Shown: positions 31,654 through 38,834, counted from the stretch's first letter. The stretch: DNA of 64,000 nt from an uncultured Oscillibacter sp. (GCA_910576865.1 CAJTKE010000001.1:186001-250000); one strand, 5' to 3'. Notes: generated by a model not told the origin, from the letters alone. Translations and numbers: made by a program.

Positions 31654-31839
31654 TCATTTTGCGTTTTCCTGGAGGTAACGGTCAAAGCGCTGCATGATTA
31701 CCACGAACTGCGCCCGGGTGACATAGCCATGGGAGTTCAGGCGTCCGTCAGAGGTGCCGCTGATGAGGCCATTACCCAAAGCCCAAGCCATGGCCTTGTT
31801 CTCAAATGAGCTCTTGGGACTGTCGGGGAAATCCTTCAA
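31654..31839 (-). pseudogene. S-layer homology (SLH) domain fragment
   Basis: 61-codon frame (TTG at 31839) reading KDFPDSPKSSFENKAMAWAL, then GLISGTSDGRLNSHGYVTRAQFVVIMQRF: one nearly complete SLH repeat ending a protein. SLH domains occur in threes on surface proteins with signal peptides; here no signal or other domain exists and no SD precedes it. It is out of frame with the small ORF that runs into it. Likely the stump of a deleted surface-protein gene. Confidence 0.7.
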
Positions 31840-31909
31840 GTCCGCCCGCCTCGCGGTCGGTCATGTTCTTGACTGCTTCGATGATTTTCGCGGCTTTCTC
31901 GTCCTGCAT
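31802..31909 (-). CDS. Short truncated ORF with strong SD
   Basis: 35 codons: MQDEKAAKIIEAVKNMTDRE, then a short GC-rich tail that overlaps the SLH fragment in another frame. AAAGGAGGTG is placed perfectly upstream. The helical start resembles small proteins found beside XRE regulators on mobile elements. Probably the 5' end of a lost gene fused by deletion to the SLH stump. Divergent from the XRE gene at 32025. Confidence 0.5.
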   Translation of the reverse strand: MQDEKAAKIIEAVKNMTDREAGGLEGFPRQSQELI

Positions 31910-31973
31910 GTCTGGCACCTCCTTTCTTTTCCAAGATAATTTTATCATTTCCAAGAAAAGATGTCAACGCCTT

Positions 31974-32007
31974 TTTTCTTGACTAAGAAAAGTTTTTGTG
32001 CTATGCT
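31974..32007. promoter_or_regulatory. Promoter and dyad operator of the XRE gene
   Basis: TTGACT (31979-31984), 17-base spacer, TATGCT (32002-32007). A dyad TTTTCTT-GACT-AAGAAAA (31974-31991) covers the -35. Two further TTTCCAAGA copies (about 31928 and 31949) lie upstream. Probably the regulator's own operators. Confidence 0.6.
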
Positions 32008-32024
32008 GTCCAGGAGGTGATCAA

Positions 32025-32390
32025 ATGGAACTGAAGGATCGGATTCGGCTGATTCTTGACGAGAAGCACATCAAGCAGAAGGACCTGGCCGGCGCGATCA
32101 AGGTTTCCGAAAGCTATATCTCAAACCTGCTGAATGGCAAGCGCCGCAACATCTCCGAGGCGCTGGCCCTGCTGATCGAGCAGTCCTGCGGCTACTCCGC
32201 CCAATGGGTCCAGACCGGAGAGGGGGAGCCCCACGTCTCCCTGTCCGCCGCCTCCGGCCTCTCCCCCGCCAAAAAACGCCTGATCGCCGAGATCGAGAAA
32301 ATGTCCGAGCCGGAGCTGGACGCGGTCAAGGTGTTCATCGACTCCCTGGACGGATACAAGCGGGCCTTCGGCCTGTCCGATAAAGAGTAA
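32025..32390 (+). CDS. XRE-family transcriptional regulator
   Basis: 121 aa from ATG 32025 (CAGGAGGTGATC upstream). N-terminal Cro/C1 HTH: LKDRIRLILDEKHIKQKDLA, then IKVSESYISNLLNGKRRNIS. The C-terminal half is a charged helix (AEIEKMSEPELDAVKVFIDSL), probably for oligomerisation. Phage-repressor-like. Sits beside a truncated divergent gene, so may be a relic of a mobile element. Confidence 0.88.
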   Translation: MELKDRIRLILDEKHIKQKDLAGAIKVSESYISNLLNGKRRNISEALALLIEQSCGYSAQWVQTGEGEPHVSLSAASGLSPAKKRLIAEIEKMSEPELDAVKVFIDSLDGYKRAFGLSDKE

Positions 32391-32398
32391 AAAAGAGA

Positions 32399-32421
32399 GG
32401 GCCCGCCGTGACGGCGGGCCC
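32399..32421 (-). terminator. Terminator between XRE and MerR genes
   Basis: GGGCCCGCCG-TGA-CGGCGGGCCC; on the minus strand it is followed by CTCTCTTTTTT, so it mainly ends the MerR transcript. Confidence 0.8.
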
Positions 32422-32426
32422 CCTTC

Positions 32427-33185
32427 TCACTCCGTATAAGCCCGGACGGCGTCCCGCAGAAACGCGGCGCAGCCGGGGACCTCCTTGTCATAGTAAGCGG
32501 TGAAGCGCTCGTCCGCCGTGTACAGCTCCGCCACGCCCCGGTGGGCCTGGGGCGTGTACGCCGTCCAGGTGCAGGACAGCCAGCGGCGGTGGAGCTCCGC
32601 GATTCTCCGTCCCTCCGGCCCCGCCGGGTCCTCCCGGTCGCGGACGGCGGCGGCCAGGGCGGAGAGAATCTCCGCCTCCAGGGCCCTCCACTGTCCGTGC
32701 TCCTCCTCCGTCATGGAGAGGAGCTTGGTGTTGGCGCCCTCCACGGCCTCCGGGCCGTACTTCCGCCGGATTTCCTCGCCGTATCGCTCCTCGTTGGCCT
32801 CCACGGCCCGGCGCTTGAACGCCTCGAATTTTTCCTTGTCGGTCATGGGTCGTCCTCCTTTTGCCTCGTCGATGGTTTTTTCCACCGTCAGGATCAGGGC
32901 GTCCAGCCGTTCCCGCCGGGCCTCCAGCTCCGTCAGGTGGCTCTGCAGCGCCGCCAGACGGTCAAAGCCCGGGGCGTCCAGAAGCTCCCGGACGGCCTCC
33001 AGTCCCAGTCCCAGCTCCTTGTAAAACAGGATATCCTGGAGCCGGTCCACCTCCTCGGGGCCATAGAGCCGGTAGCCCGCCTCCGTGGTCCGCCGGGGCC
33101 TGAGCAGGCCCTTTTGGTCATACCAGCGCAGGGTCCGGGGCGTGACCCCGGCCAGCTCCGCCAGGGCCTTTACAGTGTATTCCAT
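32427..33185 (-). CDS. MerR-family regulator with TipAS ligand-binding domain
   Basis: 252 aa. N-terminal MerR HTH (YTVKALAELAGVTPRTLRWY, then GLLRPRRTTEAGYRLYGPEEV), a dimerisation coiled coil (about 78-110), then a TipAS domain (FEAFKRRAVEANEERYGEEI ... WLSCTWTAYTPQAHRGVAELY). TipAS binds thiopeptides and other drugs; family members switch on resistance genes through promoters with 19-20-bp spacers. No target gene lies directly beside it. Confidence 0.92.
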   Translation of the reverse strand: MEYTVKALAELAGVTPRTLRWYDQKGLLRPRRTTEAGYRLYGPEEVDRLQDILFYKELGLGLEAVRELLDAPGFDRLAALQSHLTELEARRERLDALILTVEKTIDEAKGGRPMTDKEKFEAFKRRAVEANEERYGEEIRRKYGPEAVEGANTKLLSMTEEEHGQWRALEAEILSALAAAVRDREDPAGPEGRRIAELHRRWLSCTWTAYTPQAHRGVAELYTADERFTAYYDKEVPGCAAFLRDAVRAYTE

Positions 33186-33340
33186 GGGACATCCCTCCTG
33201 ACAGATGAGAGTATAAGGGCTGACGCCGCGTCAAGGTCAAGGGGCAATCCGAAATTTCTCCGAAAAATTTTCGTTGCCATCCCGGCGAAAGTCCGGTACT
33301 ATATTCATAACCAATTCCACCCAACAAGGAGGACCCCGCC

Positions 33341-33877
33341 ATGGACCGCTTTTCCATCCTCGTGGGAGACATCACGAAATCCGACGCCCAGGCCATCGTC
33401 AACGCCGCCAACACCACCCTTCTGGGGGGCAGCGGGGTGGACGGGGCCATCCACCGGGCCGCCGGGCCGGACCTCCTGGCGGAGTGCCGGACCCTGGGGG
33501 GCTGCGAGACCGGGCAGGCCAAGCTGACCCGGGGCTACAACCTCCCCGCCCGGTACGTCCTCCACACCCCCGGCCCCATCTGGCGGGGCGGGACTCACGG
33601 CGAGGCGGCGGCGCTGGCCTCCTGCTACCGCTCCTGCCTCCTGCTGGCGGAGGAACACGGCATTGAAACCGTGGACTTCCCCTCCATCTCCACCGGGGTC
33701 TACGGCTACCCCATGGCTCAGGCGGCGGCGGTCGCCCTGAAGGCCGTCATGGACTTCCTCCGGGACCACGCCCTCCCCCGCCGGGTGCGGATGGTGTGCC
33801 ACACGGAAAAGGCGGCGGAGATCTTCCGGCAGACCTATAACATGCTCTACGCCGGGGAGAAGGCGGAGAGGCTGTGA
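33341..33877 (+). CDS. Macrodomain O-acetyl-ADP-ribose deacetylase-like protein
   Basis: 178 aa single macrodomain. Motifs: GDITKSDAQAIVNAANTTLLGGSGVDGAIHRAAG (adenosine and ribose contacts), then SISTGVYGYPMAQAA (phosphate loop). This matches the MacroD/YmdB class that removes ADP-ribose from acid residues or deacetylates O-acetyl-ADP-ribose. Acts in the cytoplasm. AAGGAGG precedes the start. Neighbours give no partner ADP-ribosyltransferase. Confidence 0.93.
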   Translation: MDRFSILVGDITKSDAQAIVNAANTTLLGGSGVDGAIHRAAGPDLLAECRTLGGCETGQAKLTRGYNLPARYVLHTPGPIWRGGTHGEAAALASCYRSCLLLAEEHGIETVDFPSISTGVYGYPMAQAAAVALKAVMDFLRDHALPRRVRMVCHTEKAAEIFRQTYNMLYAGEKAERL

Positions 33878-33884
33878 AAAGGAG

Positions 33885-33915
33885 AGGGGCGGACCTATGT
33901 GTCCGCCCTTTTCCC
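33885..33915 (+). repeat. Dispersed palindromic repeat, copy 1
   Basis: 31-base unit AGGGGCGGACCTATGTGTCC... ending CCGCCCTTTTCCC; internal palindrome GGGCGGAC / GTCCGCCC. Identical to 34690-34720. Confidence 0.8.
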
Positions 33916-33933
33916 GGAACCTCCGGCGCTTCT

Positions 33934-34566
33934 CTATTCCTCCCGGGGCCCCGGTAAATACTCCTCCCCCGCCGGGATCATGGTCAGCTGCCCCGCCGAC
34001 AGCTCCGTCAGCCGCCGGGCGAAGGCCTCCGCCCCGGACCCCGTAAAGGCCGTGTGGAGGGTCACCTCCGCCCCGTAGTCCGCGTCCCGGAGGACGCCCC
34101 CCTGGGCGGCGATCTCCAGCTTCACCCGCTCCAGAAGCGGATAGGGGCAGGGCACGTCCCAGAGGGTCCAGAGGCTCACCCAGGCGGTGCCCGCCGCCTC
34201 CAGGCCGTCCCGGGCCCCCCGGCCATAGGCCCGGGTCAGCCCCCCGGCCCCCAGCAGCACGCCGCCGAAGTACCGGGTGACCACACAGCAGACGTTGGTG
34301 ACCTCCTGGCGCTGGAAGACGTTCAGCATGGGCTGGCCCGCGGTGCCCTGGGGTTCCCCGTCGTCGGAGTAGCGGACCACGCCGCCCTCCCGAATCAAAT
34401 AGCACCAGCAGTGGTGCCGGGCGTCGTAGTGCCTTTTGCGGACCTCCTCCAGCTTCGCCCGGGCCTCCGCCTCGGTTTCAACGCGCCAGAGGTTCGTGAT
34501 GAAGCGGGAGCGCTTTTCCGTGAATTCGGTCTCCACGTCTGCGAAGGGGACACGGTAGCCGGACAT
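33934..34566 (-). CDS. YigZ/IMPACT-family protein
   Basis: 210 aa. UPF0029/Impact N-terminal domain (FTEKRSRFITNLWRVETEAEA, then HHCWCYLI, SDDGEPQGTAGQPML, and TRYFGGVLLGAGGLTRAYG) and a DUF1949 C-terminal domain. Conserved in bacteria; probably a ribosome- or RNA-linked regulator, by analogy to IMPACT. Flanked on both sides by palindromic repeats. Confidence 0.92.
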   Translation of the reverse strand: MSGYRVPFADVETEFTEKRSRFITNLWRVETEAEARAKLEEVRKRHYDARHHCWCYLIREGGVVRYSDDGEPQGTAGQPMLNVFQRQEVTNVCCVVTRYFGGVLLGAGGLTRAYGRGARDGLEAAGTAWVSLWTLWDVPCPYPLLERVKLEIAAQGGVLRDADYGAEVTLHTAFTGSGAEAFARRLTELSAGQLTMIPAGEEYLPGPREE

Positions 34567-34634
34567 GGGCGACGCCTCCTTTCAAAGGTGATTTCAGGGC
34601 ACATAATTCTATCGGGAAACATACCTCCCGGGGG

Positions 34635-34662
34635 AAGGGCGGACACGCAGGTCCGCCCCTAC
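34635..34662 (-). repeat. Dispersed palindromic repeat, inverted variant
   Basis: 28 bases, the reverse complement of the copies at 33885 and 34690 with two differences in the loop. Confidence 0.75.
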
Positions 34663-34689
34663 ACGGTGTTCTGCCGGTAAACGGACCGT

Positions 34690-34720
34690 AGGGGCGGACC
34701 TATGTGTCCGCCCTTTTCCC
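34690..34720 (+). repeat. Dispersed palindromic repeat, copy 2
   Basis: Identical over 31 bases to 33885-33915. With the inverted copy at 34635 it makes a larger hairpin-capable block downstream of the XRE gene. Confidence 0.8.
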
Positions 34721-34750
34721 GCAATCCTCCGCATCATCGGTAAACCGGTT

Positions 34751-34996
34751 TCAAATTTCCTCCGTCTTCTCAAGGGACGGCGGCAGCATGTCCCGCACGT
34801 CGGTCCTCCCGGCCAGGTAATCCAGGTTCACCTGGAAGTGGTCCGCCAGGGCGCAGAAGACCTCATAGCTGGGAAAGCCCTCCCCAAGTTCAAACCTCTG
34901 ATAGTTCCGCACAGCAAGATTGATTGCCTTTGCGGTTTGTGCCTGCGTCTCTTTTCTCTCCTTGCGGAGAATTTTTAATCTTTTTCCAATTTCCAT
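34751..34996 (-). CDS. XRE-family transcriptional regulator
   Basis: 81 aa from ATG 34996. Cro/C1 HTH: GKRLKILRKERKETQAQTAK, then AINLAVRNYQRFELGEGFPS, followed by ALADHFQVNLDYLAGRTD, the usual end of the HTH_3 domain. Divergent from a small gene at 35071, with a long dyad between them that is probably its operator. Confidence 0.9.
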   Translation of the reverse strand: MEIGKRLKILRKERKETQAQTAKAINLAVRNYQRFELGEGFPSYEVFCALADHFQVNLDYLAGRTDVRDMLPPSLEKTEEI

Positions 34997-35015
34997 ATAG
35001 CCACCACTTGACACG

Positions 35016-35050
35016 CTAATATTAACGTGTTATACTAACGTCAATATTAG
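35016..35050. promoter_or_regulatory. Long dyad operator between divergent genes
   Basis: CTAATATTAACGT (35016-35028) and ACGTCAATATTAG (35038-35050) form a 13-base inverted repeat with one mismatch and a 9-base spacer. AT-rich island in GC-rich DNA, likely the XRE binding site. Confidence 0.65.
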
Positions 35051-35070
35051 CATATTAGGAGAGATTTTCA

Positions 35071-35289
35071 ATGTCAGATTTTCTGCTCTGGCTTCATGCC
35101 AACTACATCAAGCCCCAGATGAGCGCACCCGCCAAGGGGAGCGACTACGCCCTCCGCCTGGAGCTGCTGCAAAGCCAGCTGGAGGAAAACGGCCTGGAGG
35201 ACCTGGACAAGGCCCTGGAGTTCACGGCCATCCAGGCCTTCCTCCTGGGCCTCCGCACCGGGGAGGGGCTGACTCTCAGCTGTCAATGA
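35071..35289 (+). CDS. Small hypothetical protein
   Basis: 72 aa: MSDFLLWLHANYIKPQMSAP, then helical EDLDKALEFTAIQAFLLGLRTGEG. It has TAGGAGAG upstream. No family recognised; helical layout is similar to small accessory proteins next to XRE regulators. Its end overlaps the convergent hflX by 14 bases. Confidence 0.7.
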   Translation: MSDFLLWLHANYIKPQMSAPAKGSDYALRLELLQSQLEENGLEDLDKALEFTAIQAFLLGLRTGEGLTLSCQ

Positions 35290-36547
35290 ACTCGGTCACC
35301 CTCCCCAGGGTCCGGGGGGCGCACACCGCCGTCACGTCGATGGTTTCGCCATACTCCACCTTTTCCACCTTGGCCTCCTTGTAAAGGAGGTCCAGCAGGC
35401 CCCCCTGGTCATAGGGCAGGTGAACCGTCACCCGGCGGGACCCCTTGTCCAGCCGCCGGGCGATCAGCTCCAGCAGCCTGTCCACGCCCTCGCCGCTCCT
35501 GGCGGAGATGGCGCAGATGTCCTCCCCGTGGGGCATGATCTCCCCCGGAGGCAGGAGGTCCGCCTTGTTGAACACGTCGATCCGGGGCAGCTCCCCCGCC
35601 CCCAGCTCCAGAATCAGGTCCTCCACCACCCGGGCCTGGCCCTGCCAGTCCTCGCTGGACACGTCGATGACGTGGAGCAGCAGGTCCGCGTACTCCAGCT
35701 CCTCCAGCGTGGCCTTGAAGGCCTCCACCAGCTGGTGGGGGAGCTTGCGGATGAAGCCCACGGTGTCGCTGAGGACCACGTCTTGTGTGTCGCTGACGTG
35801 GAGCAGGCGGCTGGTGGTGTCCAGGGTGTCGAACAGCCGGTTGTTGGCGGGGATGCCCGCCCCGGTGAGGCGGTTCAGGAGGGTGGACTTCCCGGCGTTG
35901 GTGTAGCCCACCAGGGCCACCACCGGGATTTCGTTCTTCCGCCGCTGGCGGCGCTGGGTGTTCCGCACCCGGCGCACGTCCTCCAGGTCCTCCCGGAGCT
36001 TGTCAATTTTCCGATGGATGTGCCGCCGGTCGGTCTCCAGCTGGGTCTCGCCGGGGCCCTTGGAGCCGATGGGCCCGCTGCCGCTGGTGCCCGCTTGGCG
36101 CTCCAGGTGGGTCCACATGCCGGTCAGGCGGGGCAGCAGGTACTGGTACTGGGCCAGCTCCACCTGGAGGCGGCCCTCCCGGGTCCGGGCCCGCTGGGCG
36201 AAGATGTCCAGGATGAGGCCGCAACGGTCCAGGACCTGGACCCCCAGCAGCTCCGTCAGCACCCGGAGCTGGGAAGGGGACAGGTCGTTGTCGAAGATGA
36301 CCATGGTGGCCTCGGTGTTTTCGCAGTAGAGCTTCACCTCGGCGCACTTGCCCTCGCCGATGAAGGTCCTGGGGTCCGGGCTGTTCCGGTTCTGGAGGAC
36401 GATGCCCACGGTCTCGCCCCCGGCGGTCTCCACCAGGGCGGAGAGCTCCTCCAGGGTGTCCTCGTCCGCCGTTTCCTCCCGCCCCAGGACGGGGGAGTTC
36501 AGGCCCACCAGGACCACCTTGTCTCGAATCTTGTCTGTCTCTCGCAT
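35276..36547 (-). CDS. hflX: GTPase HflX
   Basis: 423 aa. N-terminal HflX domain with RNPDPRTFIGEGK-like segment (NSPDPRTFIGEGKCAEV) and the glycine-rich SGSGPIGSKGPGETQLETDRR; then a G domain: G1 GYTNAGKSTLLNRL, G3 DTVGFIRKLPH, G4 NKAD. Splits or rescues stalled 70S ribosomes after stress. ATP/GTP-dependent, cytoplasmic. Confidence 0.95.
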   Translation of the reverse strand: MRETDKIRDKVVLVGLNSPVLGREETADEDTLEELSALVETAGGETVGIVLQNRNSPDPRTFIGEGKCAEVKLYCENTEATMVIFDNDLSPSQLRVLTELLGVQVLDRCGLILDIFAQRARTREGRLQVELAQYQYLLPRLTGMWTHLERQAGTSGSGPIGSKGPGETQLETDRRHIHRKIDKLREDLEDVRRVRNTQRRQRRKNEIPVVALVGYTNAGKSTLLNRLTGAGIPANNRLFDTLDTTSRLLHVSDTQDVVLSDTVGFIRKLPHQLVEAFKATLEELEYADLLLHVIDVSSEDWQGQARVVEDLILELGAGELPRIDVFNKADLLPPGEIMPHGEDICAISARSGEGVDRLLELIARRLDKGSRRVTVHLPYDQGGLLDLLYKEAKVEKVEYGETIDVTAVCAPRTLGRVTEFIDS

Positions 36548-36563
36548 AGTACTTCCTTACTTG

Positions 36564-37082
36564 TTATTTGGCGGACCAAGCCTCCACGATCTCGCCGGTA
36601 TAGGCCCGGTGCCAGCCGCCCTTGGCCCCGTAATTGGGGGAGATCTTCTCCTCCCCGGCGGGGAGGACGCAGGCGGGGTCCAGGTCCTGGGCGTAGAGCT
36701 TCCGGCAGACCAGCACCAGCTCCGCCTCCTCGAAGAAGGGGGCGCCGTGCTCCCCGGTCCGGACCGTCAGGCCGCAGGCCTTGATCTTGTCCATGTCCCG
36801 GCCGCTCTTCGTGCCGCAGAGGGCCATGGCGTCCTTCCGGTCCTTCGGGAGGACGGAGACGGTGAAATATTCCCGCTCCTCCATGAATGACCAGGTGTGC
36901 CGCTCGGGCCGCACGTAGACGGTGCAGGCCTGGAGGCCCCACAGCCGTCCCGCCTGGCACCAGCCGATGGTCATGGTGTTGCAGCGGTCCGCCGTCCCGG
37001 CGGTGAGGAGGGCGTTTTCCGCCCCCAGGGCCGGGAGGAGGTCCCGAACAACCTTCTGGGGGTCGGTGAGATGTAAGCGCAT
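36564..37082 (-). CDS. Flavin reductase-family protein
   Basis: 172 aa. Split-barrel FMN-binding fold: LLTAGTADRCNTMTIGWCQA, then VYVRPERHTWSFMEEREYFTVSVLP, and LCGTKSGRDMDKIKACGL. Likely binds FMN and reduces flavin or a small substrate with NAD(P)H. It is 16 bases upstream of hflX on the same strand, so probably co-transcribed. Confidence 0.88.
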   Translation of the reverse strand: MRLHLTDPQKVVRDLLPALGAENALLTAGTADRCNTMTIGWCQAGRLWGLQACTVYVRPERHTWSFMEEREYFTVSVLPKDRKDAMALCGTKSGRDMDKIKACGLTVRTGEHGAPFFEEAELVLVCRKLYAQDLDPACVLPAGEEKISPNYGAKGGWHRAYTGEIVEAWSAK

Positions 37083-37176
37083 GGCGGACGTCTCCTTTCA
37101 AATGTTCACTGTTTCCAGTATATGCGTTTTTGGGAAAAACGCAACCTTCTTTTTCTCGCGGGGAATGCCCTGCCTC

Positions 37177-37298
37177 GTAGGGGCCGCCGCCCTCGGCGGC
37201 CCGTTCCTCCGAACCTGCCGGGGGTTACAGGAAACCGGGCGGCCCAGAGAACCGGGCGCAGCCCAGGAAACCGGGCGGCCCAGGGGGGCCGCCCCTAC
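37177..37298. repeat. GC-rich repeat block bounded by GTAGGGGC / GCCCCTAC
   Basis: 122 bases with 8-base terminal inverted repeats. Inside are about three 18-base tandem units; the 20-base sequence CAGGAAACCGGGCGGCCCAG occurs exactly at 37228-37247 and 37264-37283. GGGCCGCCG / CGGCGGCCC hairpins sit near the ends. No gene. The GTAGGGGC end resembles the repeats at 33885 and 34690. Confidence 0.75.
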
Positions 37299-37305
37299 CA
37301 CAAGA

Positions 37306-37929
37306 TTACGGATTCAGCCCCCAAATCTCCTCCTGGAGGTTCTCCAGAAACCTCGCGGCGTGGCCGCCGTCCATCTGGGTGTGGTGGAACTGGAAGGAGA
37401 TGGGCAGCGCAGCCCGGAGGAGCTTCTTCCGGACCCTCCCCCAGACGAGGAAGGGGTTGTTGTAGAACCCGGCGTAGATGTTCACCGCCCCGTCGATCTC
37501 CGTCCGGGGCAGGGCGGAGGTGCCGATGACCATATAATCCCCGTCCAGGTCATAGGGCTCCCCGGTCTCCCGCACCCGGGCGGTCAGGGTCAGGTAGTCC
37601 CGCCGGAACCGGTCCAGGCTTTCGGAAAAGGGAACGTCGCAGGTGGCGATGCCGCCGTCCTCCAGAGCTACTACCGTGTTGACGGCCAGATTCTCGTAGC
37701 GGATCAGCCTCTCCCCCACCGGGAGGGTGTGAAACTCCTCCACCCGGGAGGCGGCTTTTCCGATGCACCAGCACAGCAGCATGTTGAATTTCATGCCCCG
37801 CTTCCGGCTGAGCCGCGCCAGCCGGGTGACGTCCAGAGTCTTGAACAGCGTCACCATGGGCATGGGGGCCTTCATCCAAAGCTCGAAGGCGGCGGCGCGG
37901 GGCGTTTGTTTCGGGTCCAGTTCTTCCAT
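37306..37929 (-). CDS. Chloramphenicol acetyltransferase (CatA)-like protein
   Basis: 207 aa from ATG 37929 (GAGGAGG-type SD). CAT fold: LFKTLDVTRLARLSRKRGMKFNMLLCWCIGKAA, then PFSESLDRFRRDYL, and the catalytic motif FQFHHTQMDGGHAARF (HHxxxDG). Length is close to the 210-220 aa family norm. Typical of chromosomal CatA-like acyltransferases in gut Clostridia; substrate may not be chloramphenicol. Confidence 0.88.
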   Translation of the reverse strand: MEELDPKQTPRAAAFELWMKAPMPMVTLFKTLDVTRLARLSRKRGMKFNMLLCWCIGKAASRVEEFHTLPVGERLIRYENLAVNTVVALEDGGIATCDVPFSESLDRFRRDYLTLTARVRETGEPYDLDGDYMVIGTSALPRTEIDGAVNIYAGFYNNPFLVWGRVRKKLLRAALPISFQFHHTQMDGGHAARFLENLQEEIWGLNP

Positions 37930-37962
37930 GGTTCCTCCTCTCTTCTCCAGGGCGGAAGCGCG

Positions 37963-37996
37963 AAAAGAGCGCGCCGCAGCTACGGCGCGCTCTTTT
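37963..37996. terminator. Terminator after rpmE
   Basis: AAAAGAGCGCGCCG / CGGCGCGCTCTTTT, 6-base loop; ends the rpmE transcript on the minus strand. Confidence 0.9.
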
Positions 37997-38015
37997 GAAT
38001 GTGACAGTGTCGGAC

Positions 38016-38219
38016 TTACTTGTCCAGGCCGAACCTCTTGTTGAACTTCGCGACCCGGCCGCCGGTGTCCACCAGCTTCTGCTTGCCGGTGAAGAAGGGG
38101 TGACACTTAGAGCAGACTTCCACCTTGATATCCTTCTTGGTAGAACCTGTCTCAATCACATTACCGCAGGCGCATGTAATCGTAGTCTGCTGATAATTGG
38201 GATGGATTCCTTCCTTCAT
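38016..38219 (-). CDS. rpmE: 50S ribosomal protein L31
   Basis: 67 aa from ATG 38219. MKEGIHPNYQQTTITCACGN, then EVCSKCHPFFTGKQK and VAKFNKRFG. All four zinc cysteines of the C+ form are present, so this is the zinc-containing type. The longer frame upstream is not needed. Own promoter at 38284-38312. Confidence 0.97.
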   Translation of the reverse strand: MKEGIHPNYQQTTITCACGNVIETGSTKKDIKVEVCSKCHPFFTGKQKLVDTGGRVAKFNKRFGLDK

Positions 38220-38283
38220 TGCTCTGTTCACCCCTTTCTGAAACGAATTCCGCCGCATGGCTTTCACCACAACAGCAACTGTC

Positions 38284-38312
38284 AGTATAGCACGGCGTAA
38301 TTCAAATTGCAA
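38284..38312 (-). promoter_or_regulatory. rpmE promoter
   Basis: On the minus strand TTGCAA (38312-38307), 17-base spacer, TATACT (38289-38284). Confidence 0.8.
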
Positions 38313-38355
38313 GTGTTTTCTTTGATTCGGGGAAGTTTATTTTTTCAAGTTCCTC

Positions 38356-38387
38356 TTGCAAATCACAGCCGGCTGTGATACTATAAT
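38356..38387 (+). promoter_or_regulatory. MerR-type promoter with a dyad in a 20-bp spacer
   Basis: TTGCAA (38356-38361), 20-base spacer, TATAAT (38382-38387). The spacer holds a perfect 18-bp dyad ATCACAGCC|GGCTGTGAT (38362-38379). Long spacers with a central dyad are typical of MerR-activated promoters. Transcription would run toward the 38433 hairpin, antisense to the end of the small peptide gene. Confidence 0.6.
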
Positions 38388-38425
38388 CATACCGTCAGGT
38401 ATACAGAGCTGACATGCTTCCACGC

Positions 38426-38467
38426 AAAAAGCGGACCCCCGGAGAGGTGCTTTCTCTCCGGGGGTCC
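38426..38467. terminator. Terminator of the 31-aa peptide gene
   Basis: Perfect 14-base arms GGACCCCCGGAGAG / CTCTCCGGGGGTCC with a 7-base loop; TTTTT on the minus strand (38430-38426). It would also stop transcripts from the facing promoter at 38356. Confidence 0.9.
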
Positions 38468-38475
38468 CTTTACGC

Positions 38476-38571
38476 TCAGCTGCCCTTGCGGCGGCGGTCG
38501 AACCACTTGCAGATGTAGTGGCCCACAATGCTCGCGGTAACCGACGCCAGGAAATTATACAGAGCGTCCAT
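38476..38571 (-). CDS. 31-aa membrane peptide; possible type I toxin
   Basis: Peptide MDALYNFLASVTASIVGHYI plus CKWFDRRRKGS: one hydrophobic helix and a basic tail. GGAGGAGGTGG is perfectly placed upstream. Such peptides occur widely in Clostridia as unannotated small genes and look like type I toxins (Fst/BsrG-like). A facing promoter 90 bases beyond its stop and a shared terminator would give a short overlapping antisense RNA. The toxin role is inference. Confidence 0.65.
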   Translation of the reverse strand: MDALYNFLASVTASIVGHYICKWFDRRRKGS

Positions 38572-38663
38572 GCCTTCCACCTCCTCCCTGTTGCCAGTTT
38601 GGATCGGGCAGCATGACGATTATAGCAGGTTTCGACAAATCCCGCAACGCCCTTTTCCGGCCC

Positions 38664-38834
38664 TCACTCCAGCGGCGCCTCCGGCAGGATGTCTGTCTCC
38701 ATATGAATCTCCTCCACCTTCTCCGACGCGCGGAGCAGGATCTGCATGGCGGAAATCACGCGCCCGCTCTGCAGGTCCCTCAGGGCGTCCGTCACGGCGG
38801 CGAAAAGCTGTAAGTGCAGTTCTTTATAAGACAA
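38664..38834 (-). CDS. Small helical protein divergent from an XRE gene
   Basis: 56 aa from TTG 38834 (GAGGTGAT five bases upstream); ATG 38840 is the alternative but too close to the SD. SYKELHLQLFAAVTDALRDL, then QSGRVISAMQILLRASEKVEEI: two amphipathic helices. TATAAT at 38858-38853 on the minus strand places the promoter directly ahead. Small proteins of this type sit next to XRE regulators in many Clostridia; no function known. Confidence 0.7.
   Translation of the reverse strand: MSYKELHLQLFAAVTDALRDLQSGRVISAMQILLRASEKVEEIHMETDILPEAPLE

Noticed and set aside
38337..38528. A 63-aa minus-strand frame across the 38433 terminator
   Set aside because: It reads through a perfect terminator hairpin and overlaps the better supported 31-aa gene in another frame; no SD.
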